The notes below the pieces were generated by a model. The model worked only from the letters and a program-made list of their open reading frames with translations. It was not told the DNA's origin and made no database searches. Source: RGIG5612 sp045616165 (GTDB lineage: Bacteria; Bacillota; Clostridia; Lachnospirales; Lachnospiraceae). From it: DNA of 22,178 nucleotides. A program made the translations under genes and the position numbers. Position 1 is the first letter of the stretch. Each line of letters begins with the position of its first letter. Where the stretch lies: assembly GCA_045616165.1 (NCBI GenBank), contig JAZLGF010000032.1, positions 1-22,178 on the forward strand, given 5' to 3'. Below, piece after piece: positions 6,587-14,142 of the stretch.

Positions 6587-7494
6587 ATAAAGCAGGAACA
6601 TTCTTCTATTGTTTAGGACAGGGCTTTAAGGGTATTAGAAGGAATAGAATTTTCTTTGTTGCTTCGGTAGCCACTATAGCAGCATGTATTTTTATGGTTG
6701 GCTTGCTCATGTCTATTATCATGAACATTAATTATATAATTAAAGAAGCCCAGGATTCTGTTTGTATAACAGTTTTCTTTGATCAAGATCTTGAAGCATC
6801 TCAAATCGAAGAAATTGGTAAAGAAATTGAAGGCTGGAACCAGGTTTCACATGTTGAATACACATCGGCTGAAGCAGCATGGGAAACATTTAAGAAAGAT
6901 TATTTTGCAGATAACCCAGATTTGGCATTGGGATTTGCTGATGATAATCCTCTTGCAAAATCCGCTTCGTATGCAATTTATCTTAATGATATCTCGGAAC
7001 AATCCACTGTTGTTTCGATGCTTAAAAATTACGAAGGAATAAGACAGGTTAATAAATCAGATATTACGGCTAACGCACTTTCGGATGTTGGAAAAATCGC
7101 TGGAATTGCTTCACTTGCAATTATCGTAGTTTTACTTGCGGTTTCAATTTTCCTTATTTCAAATACTATTACAACTGGTATTACGGTGCGTGCTGATGAA
7201 ATTAGGATAATGAAATATGTTGGTGCTACAGATTTCTTTGTTAAATCGCCATTCGTTTTCGAAGGTGTCATTATTGGTGTTATCGGAGCGATTGTGCCAC
7301 TTATTGTTTTATTCTTCTTGTATAAGGCAGCAATATCTTATGTTGTATCGCAACTTCAAACTTTTGCAGGAGCATTTTCGTTCTTGCCGTTAGGCTCGGT
7401 ATTTGCATTGGTTGTTCCGGTTGCAATTATATTAGGCGCTGGAATTGGTTTTATAGGAAGTATTATTGCAACAAATAAATATATTAAGGTTTGA
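6583..7494 (+). CDS. ftsX: Cell-division ABC transporter permease FtsX
   Basis: This 303-residue membrane protein has the FtsX layout: a cytoplasmic N-terminus, TM1 (about 23-47), an extracellular domain (about 50-170), TM2 (172-196), TM3 (223-252) and TM4 (270-297). The conserved LISNTITTGITVRADEIRIM (190-209) lies between TM2 and TM3 and is followed by KYVGAT. The start is GTG at 6583, overlapping the ftsE stop, with AAGGAGG at 6567-6573 inside ftsE. FtsX carries the conformational signal from FtsE to an extracellular hydrolase, here plausibly the M23 protein two genes downstream. Confidence 0.95.
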   Translation: MNKAGTFFYCLGQGFKGIRRNRIFFVASVATIAACIFMVGLLMSIIMNINYIIKEAQDSVCITVFFDQDLEASQIEEIGKEIEGWNQVSHVEYTSAEAAWETFKKDYFADNPDLALGFADDNPLAKSASYAIYLNDISEQSTVVSMLKNYEGIRQVNKSDITANALSDVGKIAGIASLAIIVVLLAVSIFLISNTITTGITVRADEIRIMKYVGATDFFVKSPFVFEGVIIGVIGAIVPLIVLFFLYKAAISYVVSQLQTFAGAFSFLPLGSVFALVVPVAIILGAGIGFIGSIIATNKYIKV

Positions 7495-7497
7495 TAG

Positions 7498-8772
7498 ATG
7501 GATTACTTTACAAATAACGAAGACAACAACTTTGATAATGGCTTAGAGAATGATTTAGAACAAGAAATTTTAAGGGAAGAAGAACCTTCTAATAAAAAGC
7601 CAAGCACTAAATTTGGTCTTGGAGTTATAGTTGGCATTCTTATTGCGATTGCAATTGCCCTTATTAGCATGGTTGTTTTCGTTTTGGTAAGACAAACTAC
7701 AACAAGCGAAGTTAATGCTAGCGACAAAATAAATACAATACTTGAATACCTTGATAGATATTTTTTGTATGATTTTGATGAAGAGATAGTAGAAAATGGT
7801 TTAGCAAAAGGCTTGCTTGAAGGACTCGGCGATAAATATGCATGTTACTATACAACAGAAGAATTTAACGAATTAATGGAAGAAAATTCTGGTGAGTATT
7901 ACGGAATTGGAGTTAGTGTAACCCAACTAGAAGATGGTTCGTATCAAATATATAAAGTATTTGATAATACACCTGCTAAAGAAGCAGGACTCCAGGCAAA
8001 AGACTTTATTGTTTCAGCTAATGGAGAATCCGATTTTAAGGATTTAGACGCGCTTGTTGCAGTAGTAAGAGGTGCAGAAGGAACTTTTGTGGATCTCGAA
8101 ATTAAAAGAGGAGAAGAAATTTTTCCAGTTAAGGTTGAGAGACGAAAAGTATTTACTGAAACAGTTACATACAGAATGCTTGATAACAATATTGGGTATA
8201 TTGAAATTTCCCAGTTTGAAACAACTACCGCAGAGCAATTTAATAATGCGATTGATTCGTTGAATGCTCAAGGTATGGCTAAAGTCATCATGGATCTAAG
8301 AGATAATCCTGGTGGCGATTATGATACGGTTGTTGCTATGGCTGATAGAGTTTTACCGAAAGGAAAAATTTTAACAACCAGAGACAAAAACAATAGAGAA
8401 AAAACAGAGACCTCCGACGAGGAGCACCAATTACATATCCCTATGGTTTTGCTTGTAAATGGCAATTCTGCCAGCGCATCAGAACTTTTCACAGGAGCTA
8501 TTCAAGACTATGATTGGGCGACTATAGTAGGTACTCAAAGTTTCGGTAAGGGAATTGTTCAAAGCATATTCAGATTACCGGACGGTTCGGGAATCAAATT
8601 TACAACCGAAAAATATTTCACTCCTAAGGATAGAGATATAAATGGAGTCGGCATTACTCCAGACGTTGTAATTGATATTCCGGAAGACGCTTATAAAGAT
8701 GGACTTGTTACAGAGGATGAAGACACACAATTACAAAAAGCAATTGAGATTCTAAATGAATCGGCAAATTAA
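7498..8772 (+). CDS. Carboxyl-terminal processing protease (S41, CtpA/CtpB-like)
   Basis: This 424-residue S41 protease has a cytoplasmic acidic N-terminus (1-38), one membrane segment (about 41-64), a PDZ domain (about 130-215, with YYGIGV at its start) and the catalytic domain. The Ser-Lys-Gln triad is intact: Ser326 in NGNSASASE, Lys351 in SFGKG and Gln355. The 25-residue Ser-Lys spacing equals that of CtpB. The protease domain is exported. The gene starts three bases after the ftsX stop, with AAGG upstream. Proximity of ctpB and ftsEX is also known in B. subtilis. A role in processing a wall hydrolase or septal protein is inference. Confidence 0.93.
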   Translation: MDYFTNNEDNNFDNGLENDLEQEILREEEPSNKKPSTKFGLGVIVGILIAIAIALISMVVFVLVRQTTTSEVNASDKINTILEYLDRYFLYDFDEEIVENGLAKGLLEGLGDKYACYYTTEEFNELMEENSGEYYGIGVSVTQLEDGSYQIYKVFDNTPAKEAGLQAKDFIVSANGESDFKDLDALVAVVRGAEGTFVDLEIKRGEEIFPVKVERRKVFTETVTYRMLDNNIGYIEISQFETTTAEQFNNAIDSLNAQGMAKVIMDLRDNPGGDYDTVVAMADRVLPKGKILTTRDKNNREKTETSDEEHQLHIPMVLLVNGNSASASELFTGAIQDYDWATIVGTQSFGKGIVQSIFRLPDGSGIKFTTEKYFTPKDRDINGVGITPDVVIDIPEDAYKDGLVTEDEDTQLQKAIEILNESAN

Positions 8773-8786
8773 GCAAAGGCGGAATT

Positions 8787-9980
8787 ATGAAAAAATTATC
8801 CAAAATCGTGGGTGTAATCCTGGCGGTTGCTGTTGTCGCAGTTTTCATTGCTCCTGGCGTTAAAGGTGATGAATTATCCGACGCAAAAGCACGCCGTAAC
8901 GAGATTCAACAAGAGCTTCGAGATAGTGAAGCTAGACTAAAGGAATTAAAAGACAATGTTGCGAATGCGCAACAGGCAGTTGATGAAATCGATCAACAGA
9001 TTAGTGCTGTTCAAGAAGTAATCGATGATTATCAAGCACAATCAGATGAAAAACAAAAAAAGATCGATAAACTGCAAAAGAAAATCGATGAAAAGCAAAA
9101 GGAAATTGACAGAGAATACGAAAACATGAAACTTCGTATTCAGTTCCTTTATGAGAACATGGGAAACTCATACTTGGAAGCATTCTTTACGTCAGATTCT
9201 TTTGCTGATGCATTGAACAGAATTCAGTACTTATTAGAACTTAATAACTATGATCGTGCTGAAATGAATAAGCTCAAAGAGCTTCAGGCTTATATTAAAA
9301 AAGAGCAGGATGCTGTTAAAAAAGAGCAAGATGCAATTTTAGAGCTTAAGTCGGCCCAAGAAGAACAGATGGCAGTGCTTGATGAAATCTTAGCTGTTAA
9401 AGCTGAGGCATTAGGCGATGCGCTTGATGAAGAGACCAAGCAAAGGGAACAAAACGAATACCTTGAAGAATTACTTAAAGATATCAAACAAGAAATCTTA
9501 AGTATGACAACAAGTTATGATGAAGCTTCAGGCGGATATGTTCCTACATCCGGTTCGTTTTTATGGCCAGTTGCTAGTCCTTATGGACCAAATTATATTA
9601 CCTCTTGGTACGGATATAGAGATGACCCTTGGGGAAGAGGTTGGACAGAATTCCATAATGGACTTGATGTTGGTGCGCCGGGCGGAACTCCAATATATGC
9701 AGTAGATGATGGACAGGTTGTTATTTCACAAGATGCTGCCGGTGCATGCGGTAACTATACTATAATTTATCATGGTGGTGGAATATACACAGAATATATG
9801 CATCAGTCCAGAAGAGCTGTATCTGTTGGACAATATGTAAGCCAGGGTGACATTATAGGATATGTTGGAACAACAGGTAACTCGACGGGTAACCACTTAC
9901 ACTTTGGCGTAATGCTTGATCATTACGGAGTTAGTGGTGGTAGTAGAGTAGATCCGTGCCCATACCTTGGACTTTATTAA
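8787..9980 (+). CDS. Secreted coiled-coil M23 (LytM) peptidoglycan hydrolase
   Basis: This 397-residue protein has an N-terminal signal peptide (KK followed by a hydrophobic core at 8-24, probable cleavage near 27), a long charged coiled coil (about 28-240, two blocks separated by a helical region near 118-155), a short linker and a C-terminal M23 domain (about 258-397). Zinc and catalytic residues are present: His290 and Asp294 (HNGLD), His339 (EYMHQ), His370 and His372 (HLHFG). The architecture resembles EnvC/RipC-like proteins activated by FtsEX, in which the coiled coil docks on FtsX. AAAGGCGG precedes the ATG. It is the last gene of the operon, and no intrinsic terminator follows before engB. 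Confidence 0.93.
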   Translation: MKKLSKIVGVILAVAVVAVFIAPGVKGDELSDAKARRNEIQQELRDSEARLKELKDNVANAQQAVDEIDQQISAVQEVIDDYQAQSDEKQKKIDKLQKKIDEKQKEIDREYENMKLRIQFLYENMGNSYLEAFFTSDSFADALNRIQYLLELNNYDRAEMNKLKELQAYIKKEQDAVKKEQDAILELKSAQEEQMAVLDEILAVKAEALGDALDEETKQREQNEYLEELLKDIKQEILSMTTSYDEASGGYVPTSGSFLWPVASPYGPNYITSWYGYRDDPWGRGWTEFHNGLDVGAPGGTPIYAVDDGQVVISQDAAGACGNYTIIYHGGGIYTEYMHQSRRAVSVGQYVSQGDIIGYVGTTGNSTGNHLHFGVMLDHYGVSGGSRVDPCPYLGLY

Positions 9981-10004
9981 GCCGATTCAATTGCATATAG
10001 ATTA

Positions 10005-10583
10005 TTAAATAAAAGATTCGATTATTTTCCAAACATCTTCAAAGCCTTGCTTTGTTTCAGATGAAAAAGAAAGAATATCACTATTAACCATCCCGAGGCC
10101 AGTTTTGATAAGCTTAAGTTGCTTACTAAGCTGGCTTCGTTTTATTTTGTCAGCTTTGGTAGCTATAACGACAGGCTGGAAATTATTAGCGATAATCCAA
10201 TCATACATTTGCTTATCGTTTGCCTTCACTTCATGTCGAATATCAATTAGAAGGAAGATAACTTTTAATTGTTTTGAAGTATTAAGATATTTCTCAATCA
10301 TCTTTCCCCATTTAGCCTGGGCCTCAACGGAAACTTTCGCATAGCCATAACCTGGAAGGTCAACAAAATAAAAAGATTTATTTATATTATAGAAATTAAT
10401 TGTTTGGGTTTTTCCTGGCTGGCTGGATGTACGAGCCAGAGCTTTTCTGTTTAATAAAGCATTAATTAAAGAAGACTTGCCGACATTTGATTTTCCGGCA
10501 AATGCTATTTCCGGCAATACATTACTTGGGAGTGTGCTTGTCGGGCCACATACAGTTTCTAAATCAGCACTTTTGATTATCAT
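10005..10583 (-). CDS. engB: Ribosome-biogenesis GTP-binding protein EngB (YsxC/YihA)
   Basis: This 192-residue TRAFAC GTPase contains G1 GKSNVGKS (30-37), the switch region SQPGKTQTINFY (54-65) with the G2 threonine, G3 DLPGYGYAKV (75-84), G4 TKAD (142-145) and G5 SSET (174-177). This is the EngB signature set, and the length is normal. EngB acts late in assembly of the 50S ribosomal subunit. The ATG at 10583 lies one base after the upstream DUF4364 stop codon and lacks a Shine-Dalgarno, so translation is probably coupled. Confidence 0.96.
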   Translation of the reverse strand: MIIKSADLETVCGPTSTLPSNVLPEIAFAGKSNVGKSSLINALLNRKALARTSSQPGKTQTINFYNINKSFYFVDLPGYGYAKVSVEAQAKWGKMIEKYLNTSKQLKVIFLLIDIRHEVKANDKQMYDWIIANNFQPVVIATKADKIKRSQLSKQLKLIKTGLGMVNSDILSFSSETKQGFEDVWKIIESFI

Positions 10584-10584
10584 A

Positions 10585-11100
10585 TTATTGAAGTAGAGTT
10601 TTCATTATTGTTGAATATATATCTTCTGAATAGCCGTCCCAGTTCGAACAAATCTTTGATGCTTCTTCCTCACTAGGTACTGCTATGTTAAGTTCATAAA
10701 GTAAAGATTTACCCTCCATAATTTGGCAATGAGCAATATAATCGCCGTTTGTATGTTTATAGTAGTCTGCTATTGTGCCAACTTCATTCTTTAAGGTATA
10801 TTTATGCTCTTCGAGATATGTTGTAATATCTTCTAAGGCACCCTTAGGAATTTGGTTTTTAAAAAATGTAAGAGATTCGTATCCTTCAGAAGTAATACTA
10901 TAGTAAGAAGTATTTCTTATAACAATCATTTCAACAAAACCAGAATCAACAAGTTCAGAAAGGGTTTGCTGGATGTTGAAATAGTCGGTATATTCTTTCT
11001 CAATAAAAAAACTAAACAGCTGTGCATTAGTAAGCTGCGAGTCTAGTTTGTTGAGCATATACAAAATCATTAACTTATAAATAGTATTTGAATCTGTCAT
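10585..11100 (-). CDS. DUF4364 family protein
   Basis: This 171-residue protein looks like the DUF4364 family common in Clostridia. Its N-terminus (about 1-75) resembles a winged helix: NTIYKLMILYMLNKLD, then a helix pair TLSELVDSGFVEMI, then a wing ending SYYSITSEGYESL. The remainder is a mixed alpha/beta domain. The function is not known; a DNA-binding role is inference. The second of two in-frame ATGs was chosen, because GAGG lies eight bases from it but only three from the first (11106). It is co-transcribed with engB, with one base between them. Confidence 0.8.
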   Translation of the reverse strand: MTDSNTIYKLMILYMLNKLDSQLTNAQLFSFFIEKEYTDYFNIQQTLSELVDSGFVEMIVIRNTSYYSITSEGYESLTFFKNQIPKGALEDITTYLEEHKYTLKNEVGTIADYYKHTNGDYIAHCQIMEGKSLLYELNIAVPSEEEASKICSNWDGYSEDIYSTIMKTLLQ

Positions 11101-11135
11101 AATCATATTCCTCGTGTAGAGAGGGGTTTTTATAG

Positions 11136-11162
11136 ATTATCACATAAATCTTGCATTTTCAA
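11136..11162 (-). promoter_or_regulatory. Candidate promoter for DUF4364-engB
   Basis: On the minus strand a -35 TTGAAA (11162-11157) and an extended -10 TGTGATAAT (11144-11136) are 15 bp apart. The spacing is short but the TG extension compensates. Its -35 lies inside the spacer of the rho promoter on the other strand. Confidence 0.5.
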
Positions 11163-11179
11163 ACTATTTTATATATAAT
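11151..11179 (+). promoter_or_regulatory. SigA-type promoter for rho
   Basis: A -35 TTGCAT (11151-11156), a 17-bp spacer and a consensus -10 TATAAT (11174-11179) give a predicted start near 11186 and a leader of about 108 nt before rho. Confidence 0.75.
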
Positions 11180-11185
11180 ACGTCC

Positions 11186-11293
11186 ATCAGAAATTCTTAG
11201 ATTCTTATGTCTCACACAAATCCCTAGAATTATGAATTGAAAATTTAACAAATAGTTGATTGAAATAAGTTTGATTTTTTGAAAGGAATTTTT
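11186..11293 (+). promoter_or_regulatory. 5' leader of rho
   Basis: The roughly 108-nt leader can form a stem between 11192-11200 and 11224-11231 (8 bp with one bulge). It ends in GAAAGGA, giving an SD about eight bases from the ATG. A long leader fits autogenous control of rho, which is known in other bacteria, but nothing here proves it. Confidence 0.35.
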
Positions 11294-12607
11294 ATGAAAA
11301 GAGAACAATTAGAAACAGTTGCACTTGCACAACTTAAGGAAATTGCGAAAGAACAATTTGGCATTAAAGGAATTTCATCAATGAAAAAAACAGAATTAAT
11401 TGATGCCATTATGGAAGCTAGTGAGGAAAAGATCCGCCAAGAAGAAGGAGGAATCACAAAAGAGGAAGAAGAAAAGCTTGATTCAGGAATCGTAGCTAAC
11501 GGAATCTTAGAAGTTTTGCCAGATGGTTATGGATTTATTAGATGTGAAAATTATTTACCAGGCGAGAACGATGTTTATGTTTCTCCTTCACAAATTAAAC
11601 GTTTCAATTTAAAAACTGGTGATATCTTAACGGGTAAAGTTAGGATTAAAACACAAAATGAAAAGTTTGGCGCATTACTTAGACTTGATAGAATAAATGG
11701 ACTTTTACCAAGCGAGGCGTTAAATCGTAAAAATTTTGAAACTCTTACACCTATTTTCCCAGATGAAAGATTAAAACTAGAGACAAGCGAGAAGAATGTA
11801 GCTATGAGAATTTTTGACCTTGTTTCACCTATCGGTAAAGGCCAAAGAGGTATGATTGTTTCTCCACCAAAAGCTGGAAAGACAACACTTTTAAAGGCTG
11901 TTGCTCATTCAATTCAAAAAAACAACCCTGAAGTACATATTCTTATTCTTTTAATAGATGAAAGACCAGAAGAAGTAACAGACATGAAAGAAGGAGTTGT
12001 TGGAGATAACGTTGAGGTTATCTATTCAACATTTGATGAACTTCCAGAACACCATAAGAGAGTATCGGAGATGGTAATCGAGCGTGCGAAAAGATTAGTT
12101 GAGCATGGGGAAGATGTTGTAATCTTACTTGATAGTATCACAAGACTTGCTAGAGCTTACAACCTTTTAGTTCCTCCTAGTGGAAGAACTTTATCGGGCG
12201 GTCTTGACCCAGCAGCTCTCCATATGCCAAAAAGATTTTTCGGAGCTGCAAGAAATATTAGAGAAGGCGGAAGTTTAACAATTCTTGCAACGGCTTTAGT
12301 AGATACAGGAAGCAAGATGGATGATGTTGTTTATGAGGAATTTAAGGGTACAGGTAATATGGAACTTATCCTTGATAGAAAACTTCAAGAAAAAAGAATC
12401 TTCCCTGCAATCGATATTGCAAAATCAGGAACAAGAAGAGAAGATCTTTTACTTAATGCGGAAGAGCAAGAAGCTGTATATATCATAAGAAAAGCAACCG
12501 GTGGATTAAGAGCTGAAGAATGCACAGAAAAAATCCTTGATTTGTTTGCAAAAACTCGTTCGAATGAGGAATTTGTAAGCATGATTAGGAAAATTAAATT
12601 AATATAA
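11294..12607 (+). CDS. rho: Transcription termination factor Rho
   Basis: This 437-residue protein has the full Rho layout: the N-terminal helical Rho_N domain (1-45), the cold-shock-like RNA-binding domain (about 66-135, ILEVLPDGYGFIR at 71-83), and the hexameric ATPase with GKGQRGMIVS (181-190), Walker A PPKAGKTTLL (191-200) and Walker B VVILLDS (275-281). The Q-loop RTLSGGLDP (298-306) and R-loop region (about 330-345) are present. It lacks the long insertion seen in some phyla. The ATG at 11294 follows GAAAGGA; an in-frame TTG at 11279 overlaps that site and was rejected. It is first in the order rho-rpmE-DUF1385-prmC-prfA. Confidence 0.97.
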   Translation: MKREQLETVALAQLKEIAKEQFGIKGISSMKKTELIDAIMEASEEKIRQEEGGITKEEEEKLDSGIVANGILEVLPDGYGFIRCENYLPGENDVYVSPSQIKRFNLKTGDILTGKVRIKTQNEKFGALLRLDRINGLLPSEALNRKNFETLTPIFPDERLKLETSEKNVAMRIFDLVSPIGKGQRGMIVSPPKAGKTTLLKAVAHSIQKNNPEVHILILLIDERPEEVTDMKEGVVGDNVEVIYSTFDELPEHHKRVSEMVIERAKRLVEHGEDVVILLDSITRLARAYNLLVPPSGRTLSGGLDPAALHMPKRFFGAARNIREGGSLTILATALVDTGSKMDDVVYEEFKGTGNMELILDRKLQEKRIFPAIDIAKSGTRREDLLLNAEEQEAVYIIRKATGGLRAEECTEKILDLFAKTRSNEEFVSMIRKIKLI

Positions 12608-12624
12608 AAGCCTTTTGATTTTTA

Positions 12625-12653
12625 TTGCACACTAAAAAGTGCTGTGATACAAT
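12625..12653 (+). promoter_or_regulatory. Promoter for rpmE
   Basis: A -35-like TTGCAC (12625-12630), a 17-bp spacer and an extended -10 TGATACAAT (12645-12653) lie between rho and rpmE. The predicted start is near 12660, giving rpmE a leader of about 57 nt independent of rho. Confidence 0.6.
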
Positions 12654-12673
12654 ATTAGGGCTGATTTAAAAGA

Positions 12674-12698
12674 TTCGAAGAGTTAAAAGTTTTTCGAA
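12674..12698 (+). promoter_or_regulatory. Hairpin in the rpmE leader
   Basis: TTCGAA occurs at 12674-12679 and again at 12693-12698 and can pair around a 13-nt loop, just before the AAGGAG ribosome-binding site (12705-12710). Autoregulatory leaders before L31 genes are known in Bacillota; this is a candidate only. Confidence 0.35.
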
Positions 12699-12716
12699 CA
12701 AGAAAAGGAGAAAAAA

Positions 12717-12917
12717 ATGAGAGAAGAAGTACAACCAAAATACTACCAGGCAACTGTTACATGTAACTGTGGTAACACATTTACTACTGGTTCAACAAAA
12801 GAAGATATCCACGTTGAAATTTGCTCAAAATGCCATCCATTCTATACAGGACAGCAAAAAGCAACTCAAGCACGTGGTCGTATTGAAACATTCAATAAAA
12901 AATACAACCTTAAATAG
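12717..12917 (+). CDS. rpmE: 50S ribosomal protein L31, zinc-type
   Basis: This 66-residue protein has the L31 signature, with zinc ligands Cys16-x-Cys18 (TCNCGN) and Cys36-x-x-Cys39 (CSKCHPFYTG) and the C-terminal RGRIETFNKKY. The intact cysteines make this the zinc-binding (C+) form rather than the zinc-independent paralogue. AAGGAG lies six bases before the ATG. Confidence 0.97.
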   Translation: MREEVQPKYYQATVTCNCGNTFTTGSTKEDIHVEICSKCHPFYTGQQKATQARGRIETFNKKYNLK

Positions 12918-12920
12918 CTT

Positions 12921-12982
12921 AAGACTAATTAGGCCGGACGGTTTTCTTTTCGTATAAAAAAGAATAATAGTCTGGTCTTTTT
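12921..12982 (+). terminator. Possible hairpin attenuator or terminator after rpmE
   Basis: AGACTA (12922-12927) can pair with TAGTCT (12968-12973), and TTCTTTT (12944-12950) with AAAAGAA (12958-12964) inside it. A short T run follows at 12978-12982. The stem is weak and AT-rich, so partial termination between rpmE and the downstream genes is the most that can be proposed. Confidence 0.35.
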
Positions 12983-13009
12983 ATATCTATTTCTTTGAAA
13001 GGAAAGCAA

Positions 13010-14140
13010 ATGAGGAACTCACATATTGGTGGTCAGGCGGTAATTGAAGGCGTTATGATGCGCCACGGCGAAAATGTTGCCGTTGCAGTTAGAAGACCTG
13101 ACGGAGAAATTGAAGTAGCAAAATCCAAATATGAAAACATTACAAGAAAGCATAAGATATTAGGCTTTCCTATTATTAGAGGTGTTGTTGCATTCATCAA
13201 TTCATTGGTGCTTGGAATTAAAACACTTACTTATTCTGCAACATTTTATGAAGATGATATTGAGAACGAAGAAGGCATAACGGATAAAGTTATTGATGAA
13301 ACGTTCAAATCAAAAGGTGAGAGCGCAATTATGGTATTTACTGTTGTTTTCGCTTTAGTTATTGCCATTGCGTTATTTATGATTCTTCCGTATTTTATTT
13401 CTGAAGTAATTTTGAAATACACCCATATCACTTCGGCGACATTGTTAGCAGTTATTGAAGGCGTTGTGAAATTAGTTATCTTTATTGCCTACATTGCGAT
13501 TATTTCACAAATGAAAGATATCAAACGTACATTTATGTATCACGGTGCTGAACATAAATGTATTAACTGTATTGAAAACGGTCATCCGCTTACAGTTAAT
13601 AATGTTATGAAATCTTCAAAAGTACATCGTCGTTGTGGAACAAGTTTTATAGTATTCGTATTAATTTTAAGTATTATTCTCTTTATATTTATAAGAGTAG
13701 AAACATTATGGTTAAGACTTGTTATTAGAATTTTACTTATCCCTGTTATCGCAGGTTTGTCTTTTGAATTTATTCAATGGGCAGGTAATTCAAATTCTAA
13801 GTTTGCAGCGTTTGTTATTAAGCCGGGACTATGGGTTCAATCTATGACAACGAAAGAACCAACAAGAGATATGGTTGAAGTTGGTATCGCTTCTGTTGAT
13901 GCTGTATTTGACTGGAGAGCATATCTTAAAGGTGAAAGAGTAAGTTCGGCAGAAGATATAGAAGAAGACTTCTTTACAAGTGGAAGAGATTTTGCAAAAG
14001 CAGAAGAAGAAATAAAAACTCTTTCGAATAGGGATGATTCTCAAAGAAAAAAGAATATAAAAGAAATTGTAGCTCCATCTAAGAAAAATGAGTATTCAGA
14101 GTATGATAAAGCGGATAGAGAAACAGTTTCCTGGCTATAA
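13010..14140 (+). CDS. DUF1385 family membrane protein (YqhQ-like)
   Basis: This 376-residue protein matches DUF1385/YqhQ: the N-terminal HIGGQAVIEGVMMRHG (5-20), the central FMYHGAEHKCINCIE (175-189), the HRRCGTSF motif (206-213) and the KEPTRDMVEVGIASV segment (282-296). Four or more membrane segments lie at about 106-130, 143-166, 212-230 and 238-258. A charged tail (about 310-376) follows the conserved part. His and Cys residues in the central motifs suggest a metal site, which is inference. Its biochemical function is unknown to me. The start was chosen for AAAGGA eight bases upstream; an upstream TTG (12995) overlaps that site. It ends two bases before prmC. Confidence 0.88.
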   Translation: MRNSHIGGQAVIEGVMMRHGENVAVAVRRPDGEIEVAKSKYENITRKHKILGFPIIRGVVAFINSLVLGIKTLTYSATFYEDDIENEEGITDKVIDETFKSKGESAIMVFTVVFALVIAIALFMILPYFISEVILKYTHITSATLLAVIEGVVKLVIFIAYIAIISQMKDIKRTFMYHGAEHKCINCIENGHPLTVNNVMKSSKVHRRCGTSFIVFVLILSIILFIFIRVETLWLRLVIRILLIPVIAGLSFEFIQWAGNSNSKFAAFVIKPGLWVQSMTTKEPTRDMVEVGIASVDAVFDWRAYLKGERVSSAEDIEEDFFTSGRDFAKAEEEIKTLSNRDDSQRKKNIKEIVAPSKKNEYSEYDKADRETVSWL

Positions 14141-14142
14141 AA

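Noticed and set aside
7029..7271. Antisense open frames inside ftsX, the protease gene, the M23 gene and clpB
   Set aside because: They mirror strongly supported genes in other frames and show no domain motifs or ribosome-binding sites.
11207..11227. Six-codon upstream reading frame in the rho leader (ATG to TAG)
   Set aside because: No Shine-Dalgarno and no sign of a codon-dependent attenuator; such short frames are common by chance.
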